A stretch of 64,000 bases of DNA, from positions 62,001-126,000 of the forward strand of contig CAVQMC010000020.1 in the NCBI GenBank assembly GCA_963713505.1, read 5' to 3'. The position numbers and the translations under genes were made by a program. The notes below the pieces were generated by a model that made no database searches, was not told the DNA's origin, and was given only the letters and a program-made list of their open reading frames with translations. Positions 1-8,820 of the stretch are shown in pieces; within the stretch, counting starts at the first letter, position 1; the number at the start of each line of letters is the position of its first letter. This DNA comes from CAVQMC01 sp963713505. Its GTDB lineage: Bacteria; Bacteroidota; Ignavibacteria; Ignavibacteriales; Ignavibacteriaceae.

Positions 1-840
1 GAGGTCAGCAGTATAATCTTCAAGTCCAATTGCCAAAGCACAATTTAATTTTGATGCTGATGCAATTTCATAAGCTTTAATTATTCCTAAGGCACTTTCA
101 ATTATCGGCATTAGATAAATGTTATTATTTAATTTTTTCTCTTTTTTAATTTTATTTATTTCTTCTTCAACCTGAATTATTTGATCCGCAGATTCACACT
201 TAGGGACTAAGATTACATGGACATTATGAGGAACTACATATTTTAAATCATCAATTCCTCTTGGAAGCTGATTTATTCTAACCATTCTTTCTGCTGAATA
301 AAAATCAACACTTCTTAAAGTATTTCTAACTAATAATTGTGCAGCGTCTTTTTCGGAAGGAGAAACGCTGTCTTCTAAATCCAGAATAATTCCGTCCGGT
401 TTGTGTAAACCGGCATTTACAAAAAATTTGGGTTCGTTTCCGGGAAGATATAATCTGCTTCTTCTTAATTTATCTTTTGTAGTTTTGTATAGATTTTTCT
501 CATTAATCGGTAAAAGAAATTCTTTCTCATTTTCCGGGAATAATTTTTTTACAGCTAATTCAAACCTTGCAGCAATTGTAAAAGGAAGTGCACCGTTATC
601 TTCCAATAAAATTGAAGCATTTTTAATCTTAAAGAATTTACACATCTCTTTTATTTGTGCAGCAATTGAATCGCCATACATTGATTCAACTTTGCTTTTA
701 ATATCTAGTTTTAATCCACCTGAATTTTTTAATTCAATTTCGATATAGCAGTCGGAGCGAACAGAATTACCGCGTTTACCTGCTGATACGGAAGGATTTC
801 TCCCCCTCATAAATTCACCTTTAATTTCGTATATTTGCAT
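1..840 (-). CDS. citDE: Citrate lyase ACP (CitD)-beta subunit (CitE) fusion, C-terminus cut by window edge
   Basis: The frame runs open from the ATG at 840 to base 1, giving 280 residues with no stop. Residues about 20-105 resemble the citrate lyase acyl carrier protein CitD: a Ser-Asp pair (Ser29-Asp30) at the place of the serine that carries the phosphoribosyl-dephospho-CoA group, then an amphipathic stretch and a 'LLEDNGALP' motif. From about residue 118 the CitE/HpcH aldolase fold begins (RRSRLYLPGNEPKFF, then DGIILDLEDSV, RINQLPRG, and at the edge the GLEDYTADL motif). CitE cleaves citryl-ACP to oxaloacetate and acetyl-ACP. Usually CitD and CitE are separate genes; here they are one polypeptide. 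A second ATG at 810 (Met11) has a better Shine-Dalgarno-like AAAGGTG and may be the true start. CitF would be expected just outside the window. Confidence 0.85.
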   Translation of the reverse strand, partial: MQIYEIKGEFMRGRNPSVSAGKRGNSVRSDCYIEIELKNSGGLKLDIKSKVESMYGDSIAAQIKEMCKFFKIKNASILLEDNGALPFTIAARFELAVKKLFPENEKEFLLPINEKNLYKTTKDKLRRSRLYLPGNEPKFFVNAGLHKPDGIILDLEDSVSPSEKDAAQLLVRNTLRSVDFYSAERMVRINQLPRGIDDLKYVVPHNVHVILVPKCESADQIIQVEEEINKIKKEKKLNNNIYLMPIIESALGIIKAYEIASASKLNCALAIGLEDYTADL

Positions 841-1188
841 CTTAGTTAAATAGTCTTCAAAATTATAAAATTTTATAAATACTAATTTAGTAATTATAAT
901 ATTAACTAGTCATATTAATTTTTGAAGATTTTTAATGGTTCTTGACGGTATTAATTTAGTTTAAGTTATATATAACTTTTAATATTTATCTGAAATATGC
1001 ATCTGCTATATTCACTATAGCAAATTAATGTCCTATTTATATTAAAAGTTGACATTGAAAATTCGATTTTTTAAAATCTCGCAACCAATGGGGGAAGAAT
1101 AAGAAATTGCTCGGTATATTCTAATTCCTCAAGATCCTCCTTTACCTTTTTCTCCCCAAAATAATAACAAAATTAAAGGAGGCTTATC
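841..1188. other. AT-rich intergenic region upstream of citDE and of the small gene at 1189
   Basis: This stretch of about 350 bases separates two divergent genes and must hold the promoters of both. I see no open frame of note. A perfect Shine-Dalgarno AAAGGAGG lies at 1175-1182, six bases before the ATG at 1189, and is the strongest in this part of the window. No clear riboswitch or operator was recognised. Confidence 0.4.
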
Positions 1189-1489
1189 ATGGCTAATCAA
1201 ACATTTCAATGATGCAGGTATTAATGATTTTTTCGAAGGAGCAACAGATTCTGCATTGGATTCTTTTGTAAATGAAATGAAATCTGATTTTGATACTGCA
1301 GTTTCAAATAGATTTCAATTGGATAATAATTATAAATCTGCATTAAAAGATACAAGTAAGGAAATGAAAGAATTTATGACAGATTCTGTTGCTCATTTTG
1401 TTAGTCTTAAACAAAGTTATGGAAGTGGTAAAATGACAGTTTCAGGTATTAGCGGGGATGGTAATCCTAGTTCCACCCAATGGACTTAA
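1189..1489 (+). CDS. Small hypothetical protein with apparent +1 frame break
   Basis: The ATG at 1189 follows an ideal ribosome binding site, but that frame ends after seven codons (MANQTFQ). The next frame is open from there to 1489 and reads HFNDAGINDFFEG, then an acidic/polar helical protein with the tail GDGNPSSTQWT, about 100 residues in all. Dropping one A of the AAA at 1199-1201 joins the two (MANQ-HFNDAG). An open frame directly behind a perfect ribosome binding site suggests a real, well-translated small protein disturbed by one base. I do not recognise a family. A start at the TTG at 1256 is possible but has no binding site. Confidence 0.5.
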
Positions 1490-1659
1490 AGTCGATTGTA
1501 CAATTATGGCCTCTTAATTGCCATATAACATTTACTAAAGATTAACAATCTAATTCAATAATTATTTAAAAAAATGTAAAGCAAATTTTAAATATCAGCA
1601 AAGGCAATTTGAAAATGAATATTTTAAATTTCAGCATTTAATAAAAAATCTATACTAAA

Positions 1660-3009
1660 ATACCAAGCAAATTATTTTTACATATTTAATAGTGATTTTA
1701 AGTATTATTATTGAATTCGGTTGCAGTTCTTCTACTTATGTACTAAATAAAAATGATATTACTATAGTTGATTCCTTTGCTGATAAATTATCTTCAAAAG
1801 CATGGGCATCGATAGTATCCAGCGAAATATATTAAGAGATGGATTGATAAATGTTGGTGAATATCTTACAGAAAAAGATGCAGATTCATTTAAAGAATTG
1901 AATAATAAAATAACAAACATTAAAGATGCTTCACTGCTGATATCAAAAATATATGATGCAAAATTTTTAAAATTAGCTTCTGATTATCTATAAATGGTCA
2001 AACAAACTGGAAATAAATAAAATATCCGCTAAAAAATGATTCAATTTTAGTTTTAAGATGCTATACAACTCCGCATTTTATAATTTACTACTATCCAGAT
2101 CTTGATAAGAAAAACCTGGAATATATTTCATCCGAGTCGGAAAGAATTTTTAATAAATTATTAGAACAATTTAATCCGGATCAAAATTGTTTGAAGTAAC
2201 TTTAAAAAACTTGCACAGTATAAAGTTTGGAAAACATGGTAAGTTTGATATTAATTCAGGAAATGCTGAGCTCACAAACGGAAAGATTGTTTTAGTAATT
2301 ACACAAACCCAGCAGCAAATGCTTAAAATAATTGGGAGATCTGAAGAAGGTATTGGGGGAAATACAAATTTTGGATATGCACTATCAACTCCGGATTATA
2401 TTCCAGTATGGATTACTTGCCAGGTTGCATTAAATTATTCTGGCCCACTTTCTTTAGTTCCCCTTACACATGAAATTACTCATGCATTTACAATGATTAC
2501 ATATTCAAGACCATGGATTGTGGATAGTTTACTTAAGACTTCAGAATATAGAATTATCGATTCTTTGTCCGTTGAACAACTTCGCCCAACTATTATTAAA
2601 AATGATGGCTTAATTGCTGAAGGTATTGCTTATTGGGAAAATTATTCTATCGGAACATTTGCCGACGTGCATTTTCTGCCAACAGTAAATCAGTTAATTA
2701 AGCAGGAGAATATTGAACTTCCAAAACTTGATTATTTAGTTAACGGAGAAATTTCAATATCTTTTTGGGATATGATAAGGGGAATTTTTGGTTATGTGCC
2801 AGAAGATAAGATTACAAACTATATTTTATCCAGTGCATCTTTTATGGGATTTTTATTGAGTCATTCGACACCGGAGCAGCTTAAAATGGTATTTCAAAGG
2901 AAGTACTGAAAAATTGAAACCGGCTGACCTGGAAAAAATATATAATCAGCCGATTTCTAAAATTGAATCGAAATGGAAAAACTATGTACTAAAACAAAAT
3001 TCTAATTAA
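1660..3009 (+). pseudogene. Broken lipoprotein with HExxH-type (gluzincin-like) metallopeptidase domain
   Basis: Three reading frames carry pieces of one protein. 1668-1834 encodes a hydrophobic leader with the lipobox-like IEFGC-SSS but no start codon in frame. 1802-1993 continues in another frame (DGLINVGEYLTEKDADSFKEL). 2070-2187 (PHFIIYYYPDLDKKNLEYISSE) and 2187-2909 follow. The last contains HEITH at about codon 92 of that segment and 'AEGIAYWENYSIG' downstream, as in peptidase-MA/gluzincin domains with HExxH and a distal Glu. A final break near 2890 leads into the tail KLKPADLEKIYNQPI...KWKNYVLKQNSN, ending at 3009. The gene is convergent with the MmgE/PrpD gene and overlaps its end by four bases. 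At least three frame breaks and a missing start make it non-functional as read. Confidence 0.6.
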
Positions 3010-4442
3010 ACAATTTTCAGTTTTTTCATAAATTCTCTGGCAGTCAATAACTCTGCGTTAAATATTGCATCTTTAATTTCTTTTCTTCTGCCTTTTGTTA
3101 GAACTTTTTCCGAAAGCGAATTGAATTTATTATCTAGATCTTCCATGGTCATTTTTTCTCTCGGATCACCTTTCGGAAATTCAAGGTATTCTGAGAATTC
3201 TCTTCCATCTTTAGTTTTTATTACAACTTTGGAAGGCTGTTTTTCGGGAAACATTTTTTCAAATTCAAGCGAGGCTTCACCTTTTATTTTGTCAATCACT
3301 TCCCAGATTCTTTCATCTTTTAATTTCTTTTCGGAAAATGATTGGGTTGTAATTTTATGATCAACCAAAGCACATGCAATACAGTAGGGAAGTGAATGAT
3401 CAGCGGTTTCTCTTGATTCAGGTCTGTATTTATGTGGATCAAATAAAATATCGCATGCTCTTGCAATAGTTGTTATAGTTACAGAATCAATTTGATCATA
3501 ACTAATATTGTTATTTGTTACAGCTTTTAAAGTTGCCGAAATGTGAGTATGTGTAAGCGCCTCTGTCGGAAATGCTTTCATTCCGCATTCCATAATTTTA
3601 AATGAATCTCCAAGTCCGCCGATTAATTTGCTTACATCCCACGACCATTTACCTAAATTCTCGCGACCCTGCATATTAACGGGGTTAGCAATTTCATTTT
3701 TAGCATCCCAGCCGAAAAAAGTATCCATAAATCCTTCTTTTCCTTCAAATACTTTTTCGGTTCCGCTGAATCCCTTTTTTGCCATTAAAGCCGCGAAAAC
3801 TCCGGACTGAACTGCCATCGGATCTACAGTATTTTTCATCATTGTTAATTTACCTGCAGTAGGACACCCGATTGTATGATTATGGCTTCCGTTTATTCCG
3901 ATTGCATTTACCATTTGATCAACATCCAATCCTAATAATTTACCGGCAACAATTGGGGAGACAAATTGTGTTAATGTTGCATGATGCCATTTTCTTTCTC
4001 TAATTCCGGGTTTGGCAAATTCACAAAGTCTTTGTTCAAATTCATAAGCTAAAACAATTGCTGTTATAACTTCTTTCATTGTTGATCCGGCTAATTCACC
4101 TACAGCAAGTGCTGCGGGAATTAAATCCGACGGATGTGAAGGATCTTCTTTCCAGTAAATGTCGTTAAAGTCTAAAGCTCTTATCATCAGGGAATTTATA
4201 AGAGTTACATTAACCGCAGGGAGTTTATCACCAAATCCAATAACTGAGGCTTCTCTTGCACCGGACATTTTTTTATAAATGTCATGCATAATTTTAACAT
4301 CTTTTGTATGATATCCTCCGTAAGCACAGCCGATTGAATCGTATAAATATCGTTTAACTTCATTTACTACATTTTCCGGCAGATCATTATATTTTAATCC
4401 GACGGAAAATTCCGCTATTTGTCTTGATATTGATTTTTCCAT
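3006..4442 (-). CDS. MmgE/PrpD family dehydratase/decarboxylase
   Basis: 478 residues, the usual length for the MmgE/PrpD family, which includes 2-methylcitrate dehydratase (PrpD) and cis-aconitate decarboxylase. The all-helical N-terminal domain carries the conserved ALDFND (residues 89-94) and PSHPSD with His103, plus a KWHHATLT motif near 150. These correspond to active-site elements of the family. The gene is the last of a minus-strand set, 101 bases after the aconitase. Next to an aconitase and a citrate lyase fusion, a substrate such as citrate, cis-aconitate, methylcitrate or a related tricarboxylate is likely. No methylcitrate synthase or methylisocitrate lyase is seen in the window, so prpD itself is not assigned. 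Confidence 0.85.
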   Translation of the reverse strand: MEKSISRQIAEFSVGLKYNDLPENVVNEVKRYLYDSIGCAYGGYHTKDVKIMHDIYKKMSGAREASVIGFGDKLPAVNVTLINSLMIRALDFNDIYWKEDPSHPSDLIPAALAVGELAGSTMKEVITAIVLAYEFEQRLCEFAKPGIRERKWHHATLTQFVSPIVAGKLLGLDVDQMVNAIGINGSHNHTIGCPTAGKLTMMKNTVDPMAVQSGVFAALMAKKGFSGTEKVFEGKEGFMDTFFGWDAKNEIANPVNMQGRENLGKWSWDVSKLIGGLGDSFKIMECGMKAFPTEALTHTHISATLKAVTNNNISYDQIDSVTITTIARACDILFDPHKYRPESRETADHSLPYCIACALVDHKITTQSFSEKKLKDERIWEVIDKIKGEASLEFEKMFPEKQPSKVVIKTKDGREFSEYLEFPKGDPREKMTMEDLDNKFNSLSEKVLTKGRRKEIKDAIFNAELLTAREFMKKLKIV

Positions 4443-4543
4443 GTTATTTTATGTTTAATGGCTAAATTGCTATTTAATTTTTGATAAAAATTATTTATAA
4501 AGTTATTAAAAATAAATAATAGAACAGTTGATCAATTAAGCAT

Positions 4544-6511
4544 TTAAAGATTCTTTCTAACCCAGTTTTCCAAACCGCCTGTTACAATTAATTCCTGTGC
4601 GGCTTCACCAACCGGATCAAAAGAAAATGTTTTTTTATCGAATTCCAAAACTGAATTTTCAAAATCCACTATAGCTGTAATTTCTGTTTTGACAGTTAAC
4701 TTATCCTTGCCGTATTTTGATTTCAATTCATTTATAAATTCAGGACATTCAATTAAAAGAAAACCATTATTTAATGCATTACGTTTATAGGTTTCATTTA
4801 ATGAGCCGGCAATTACTAATTTTATTCCTCTGTATTTTAATGCAGTTGCAGCTTGTTCTCTGGAACTGCCGGTTCCAAAGTTAAATCCACCGGTCAATAT
4901 GTTTCCTTCCTTAACTATTTTCCCAAATTCAGGATCATAATTTTCCATTACAACTTGAGCCTGCTGCTGCGGAGTAAAGTCATCAATATAAGTATACTTC
5001 CCGGGATAAATTCCATCAGTATTTAAATTATCCTGATGACAAAAGATGATTTCTCCTTCAATTTTAGAAGGAAAATCTTTAATTATTTTTACTTTTGTAT
5101 TTTTACCATTTGTTCTTTCATTAATTATTATCTCACCGGAAACATCAACAGGACTAAACTCCCATTCATAATCAATTTTACCGGAAATTGCAGAAGATGC
5201 AACAACAGCCGGAGAGGCTAAATAAGCCTGTGCATTAGGTGAACCCATTCTTCCTTTAAAATTTCTATTAGTTGCGGAAATTCCAACTTCACCATCTTCT
5301 AATAAACCGGCTCCCAAACCAATGCAAGGACCGCAGCCAGGAGGAAGCGGAATTGCTCCAGCTTCAATTAAAGCCTGCCAATCGCCTTGTTTTTCGCTTT
5401 CTTTTTGAACCTCACTTGATGCAGCAGCAATATAAAATTTAACGCCGTCAGCAACTTTTTTATCTCTTACAACATCAGCAGCTTCTTTTAAATCATCCAA
5501 CCTGCTATTTACACAAGAAACCAAATAAGCTTTATCTATTTTAATATTTTGGGATTTAATGGCAGATAAGGAAGTCATTTTTTTAACAGAGTTTGGACCG
5601 GATACAAAAGGCTGAATAGAATTTAAATCTATCTTAATTATTTTAGCATAAAATGCATCTTTATCAGATACAACGGGATCTTTTTCAATTTTATATACAC
5701 TATTTTTATTTATTCTTGGATGAACTCCATTACCGTCAGAATCGGATGGAACACCTTCCAGTCCTCTATGAGAAATATATTTTTCTCTTTTATACAGCCA
5801 ATCAATAGTCAAATCATCTATAGGGAATACACCTGCTAAAGCTCCCCATTCAGTAGTCATATTTGCAATTGTCAATCTTTCTTCAACAGTTAGATGTTTA
5901 ACACCTTCTCCAGTAAATTCCAGAGCGTGGTTTAATACTTCATCATTATTGAAAAATCCGCATAAAGCAATAATTAAATCTTTTCCTTTTACACCCGGTC
6001 TTAATTTACCTTTTAATTCTACTTTGGCAATTGGAGGAACTTTCCACCATGTTCTTCCGGTTGCCCAGATTGCAGCTGCATCGGTTCTTACAATTGGAGT
6101 TCCCAAACATCCGAGTCCGCCATACATATTTGAATGACTGTCCGATGCTACTACCATTGTTCCTGGGAAGGCATAACCTTCTTCACACATAATCTGATGA
6201 CCGATTCCTCTTCCTGCAGGATAGAAATCGTTTCCCATTTCTTTAGCAAAGTTTTCTATCTTTTTATACTTCACTAAATTCTTTTCGCTTTTATCCTGAA
6301 CGTTATGATCTAATGCAAAAACAACTTGTCTTATGTTTGCAAGTTTGGTTGCTCCAATTGATTTAAATTTTGGAATGACAGCACCAGAATTATCATGTGT
6401 CATAACATAAGCAGGTTTTATAGAAATATAATCTCCTGCTTTTACTTTATGAGATCTATCTAATCCGACTGCATATTTTTGAGCAATTTTTTCAATTAGT
6501 GTTTGCGGCAT
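4544..6511 (-). CDS. Aconitase/homoaconitase-type hydratase, LeuC-LeuD fused
   Basis: 655 residues. It isomerises a tricarboxylate, most simply citrate to isocitrate, using a 4Fe-4S cluster. The cluster ligands are visible as Cys333 in VSCVNSRLDDL and Cys393/Cys396 in GCGPCIG. That spelling is the LeuC/homoaconitase type rather than the AcnA 'CTNTSNP' type. The swivel domain is fused at the C-terminus, with GTGSSREQA at 547-555. SDSHSNMYGG (124-133) is the conserved catalytic loop. The gene sits between the HD-like gene (63 bases upstream) and the MmgE/PrpD gene. With isocitrate dehydrogenase in the same set, an aconitase role is more likely than homoaconitase or isopropylmalate isomerase. 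Confidence 0.88.
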   Translation of the reverse strand: MPQTLIEKIAQKYAVGLDRSHKVKAGDYISIKPAYVMTHDNSGAVIPKFKSIGATKLANIRQVVFALDHNVQDKSEKNLVKYKKIENFAKEMGNDFYPAGRGIGHQIMCEEGYAFPGTMVVASDSHSNMYGGLGCLGTPIVRTDAAAIWATGRTWWKVPPIAKVELKGKLRPGVKGKDLIIALCGFFNNDEVLNHALEFTGEGVKHLTVEERLTIANMTTEWGALAGVFPIDDLTIDWLYKREKYISHRGLEGVPSDSDGNGVHPRINKNSVYKIEKDPVVSDKDAFYAKIIKIDLNSIQPFVSGPNSVKKMTSLSAIKSQNIKIDKAYLVSCVNSRLDDLKEAADVVRDKKVADGVKFYIAAASSEVQKESEKQGDWQALIEAGAIPLPPGCGPCIGLGAGLLEDGEVGISATNRNFKGRMGSPNAQAYLASPAVVASSAISGKIDYEWEFSPVDVSGEIIINERTNGKNTKVKIIKDFPSKIEGEIIFCHQDNLNTDGIYPGKYTYIDDFTPQQQAQVVMENYDPEFGKIVKEGNILTGGFNFGTGSSREQAATALKYRGIKLVIAGSLNETYKRNALNNGFLLIECPEFINELKSKYGKDKLTVKTEITAIVDFENSVLEFDKKTFSFDPVGEAAQELIVTGGLENWVRKNL

Positions 6512-6574
6512 AAAAACCTCTGAATTCTTAAAACAATTATTATTGTTTTGTTTACATTTTTATCAAAATTATAA

Positions 6575-7108
6575 TTAAGCTTTAAACGGTTCGAAAGAAA
6601 CAAAGTCTGCGTGGTGCACAATTATTGCTTCCACATTTCGTTTAGCTAAGTCTCCTTCTTTAGCATGATAAGCAATTATATGCTGAACTTCAGGCGGCAA
6701 ATTGAAACGGTCAGCAATTGCAACTCCACTGAAAGGATGACGTAAAAGTTTTCCTGCTTTACTCGTAGTTAATTTTCCATCTTTCTTATCATATTCAACC
6801 AATTTACCTACATCTATTAAAATAGCTCCGGCTATTAATAAATCCATATTTATATCAATTTCATCACCAAAATTTTTCTTCATGATATTTGCAATCTCAA
6901 CGGAAAGCTGTACCGCAGTTCTTTTATGATTCATAAAAGAAACTTTGCAGTCTTTTATCAGCAAACTGAATGGAATTGTTTCTAAATCATCAACAGTTAA
7001 AACACTATTTTCAATTGCATAAACCCAGCAGTCTAAAACTTTACTTCTTAATTCTTCATCTTTAATCCAATTTATTTCCGGCCAGATTTTTAAAACTTCA
7101 TTTTTCAT
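6575..7108 (-). CDS. HD-like domain protein with degenerate metal site
   Basis: About 177 residues. The fold resembles the HD phosphohydrolase superfamily: NHKRTAVQL, then GAILIDVGKLVEY, RHPFSGVAIA, HIIAYHAKEGD and IIVHHADFVSF. In the canonical pattern the central motif is LHDIGK; here the metal-binding His of the His-Asp pair is Ile (LIDVGK), although the other histidines remain. Activity may therefore be altered or lost. I chose the second ATG (7108) because GGAG lies six bases before it; the first ATG at 7120 would contain that site inside the coding sequence. The gene follows cstA after 18 bases and precedes the aconitase, so it is probably co-transcribed with them. Confidence 0.75.
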   Translation of the reverse strand: MKNEVLKIWPEINWIKDEELRSKVLDCWVYAIENSVLTVDDLETIPFSLLIKDCKVSFMNHKRTAVQLSVEIANIMKKNFGDEIDINMDLLIAGAILIDVGKLVEYDKKDGKLTTSKAGKLLRHPFSGVAIADRFNLPPEVQHIIAYHAKEGDLAKRNVEAIIVHHADFVSFEPFKA

Positions 7109-7126
7109 AAAAATCTCCATTAAACT

Positions 7127-8779
7127 TTAATTAGTAATAATATCTTCTTCCAAACTTTCGGTTTTTTTACCATTAAATAAAACTCCATAAGCTTTTATAC
7201 CCAGAAGAATTGCCAACAAAAATAATAAAATTGAAATGATTGATAGAACAATATTGTTATAATAAAAAAGATTAGTATAAAACAAAGTTCCTAATGCAGT
7301 TAGCGTAACAGCGAACATAAATAGCATTGGAATTAATGTGAACATAAAACTTTTTTTAAGTTGAGAAACCCAAACAGTAATTGCTAAAAGAGCAAGTGCA
7401 GCAAGCAATTGATTTGCACTGCCGAACACGGGCCAAATTGCCATTGATTGACCGCTTAATGTAAGTAATGCTCCGGCTGCAACTGTAACAGTTGTAGCAA
7501 TAAATCTGTTTTTTGCTAAAACAGATTGTTCTTTGCTGTTTGAAATCTCGAAAAATTCCTGAAAACAATATCTTCCTAATCTAGTTGCTGTATCTAAAGA
7601 AGTTAGTGCAAAAGCCGCAACGGCAAGTGCTACAAATACTGTTGCTGTATGAGCATTGACCGGTAAAAATGGGATACTTTCAATAAACTTTGCAACACCA
7701 ATTGAAAAAGCAGCAACAGGTCCTTTTGTTGCAATTAAATTGCTCATTTCACCATTAGTAAGTGAACCTACCGCAATTAAAGCAAGAACAGCCAATACTC
7801 CTTCGATAAGCATTCCACCGTATCCGATTAATTTTCCATCTGTTTCTTTATTTAATTGTTTAGCAGTTGTTCCGCTTGCGACAATAGAATGAAAACCGCT
7901 GACTGCTCCACAGGCAACTGTAACAAAAAGCGCAGGGAAGAGAAATCCGATTTTATCTAATGTAAATGTAGAGTAAGCGGGAATATTAACTTCAGGCGTT
8001 GCAAAGAATACTCCGACTATTCCGCCGAACATTAATGCATAAAGAAAATAAGAATTTAAATAATCTCTTGGTTGCAAAAGAATCCAAACTGGAGTGACAC
8101 TGGCTATAAAAATATATCCAAATAAAATTAATTCCCATTCAAATTTTGTTAAATGAAGAGGAAACATTTCTCCAACAGAAATTGAGAGAAATAAAAGTGT
8201 AACACCAATTATAGTTGCTATCCATAGCGGAACTTTTAATTTATAAACTGATAATCCAAATAAAATTGCCAAAGCAATAAACAATATAGATGATGTTCCG
8301 GCGCTCGGAATGTTTACGAAAGTATCTGCAACGATAATTGCAAAAACAGCAACAACTAATATTAAAGTTGCCCAGGCGAATAATAGAAATAGTTTTTTAC
8401 CGCTTATTCCAATATAGCTTTCAATTATTTGTCCGATTGATTTGGATTTATGTCTGATAGAAGCAATAATTGTGGTATAATCATGGACACCACCGATAAA
8501 CACTGCACCAAATAAAACCCAAACATATACAGGCAGCCATCCGAACCCGGCAGCAATTACGGGTCCTACAATTGGTCCTGCTCCTGCAATAGAAGCAAAA
8601 TGATGTCCTAAAAGAACAGGGGACTTCGCGGGAACATAATCAACTCCGTCGTACATTGAGTGAGACGGAGTTTCTGAATTATTATTTACTTCTAATTTTT
8701 TGGCAATGTAATTACCATAAAATCTATAGGCTATTGCATAAAATACAATTGCGACTAAAATTAATAAGATGCCGCTCAT
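7127..8779 (-). CDS. cstA: CstA family carbon starvation protein (peptide/pyruvate transporter)
   Basis: 550 residues with many hydrophobic segments, typical of the CstA family in the inner membrane. Family motifs visible are the N-terminal ILVAIVFYAIAYRFYGNYIA, the YVPAKSPVLLGHHFASIAGAGPIVGP block and GVHDYTTII. Known members take up pyruvate or peptides under carbon limitation. The gene lies 41 bases after the isocitrate dehydrogenase-like gene and directly before the HD-like gene, inside a central-carbon operon. That context favours a carboxylate such as pyruvate rather than peptides, but this is inference. The ATG at 8779 has GGGG nearby. Confidence 0.9.
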   Translation of the reverse strand: MSGILLILVAIVFYAIAYRFYGNYIAKKLEVNNNSETPSHSMYDGVDYVPAKSPVLLGHHFASIAGAGPIVGPVIAAGFGWLPVYVWVLFGAVFIGGVHDYTTIIASIRHKSKSIGQIIESYIGISGKKLFLLFAWATLILVVAVFAIIVADTFVNIPSAGTSSILFIALAILFGLSVYKLKVPLWIATIIGVTLLFLSISVGEMFPLHLTKFEWELILFGYIFIASVTPVWILLQPRDYLNSYFLYALMFGGIVGVFFATPEVNIPAYSTFTLDKIGFLFPALFVTVACGAVSGFHSIVASGTTAKQLNKETDGKLIGYGGMLIEGVLAVLALIAVGSLTNGEMSNLIATKGPVAAFSIGVAKFIESIPFLPVNAHTATVFVALAVAAFALTSLDTATRLGRYCFQEFFEISNSKEQSVLAKNRFIATTVTVAAGALLTLSGQSMAIWPVFGSANQLLAALALLAITVWVSQLKKSFMFTLIPMLFMFAVTLTALGTLFYTNLFYYNNIVLSIISILLFLLAILLGIKAYGVLFNGKKTESLEEDIITN

Positions 8780-8820
8780 TGTTTCCCCTTAGGTTTTATT
8801 ATTACAATTTAAAAATAATT

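Noticed and set aside
4544..6511. Homoaconitase of lysine synthesis or isopropylmalate isomerase
   Set aside because: The cluster motif spelling allows it, but neighbours are isocitrate dehydrogenase-like, CstA and citrate lyase genes; no lysine or leucine pathway genes are near.
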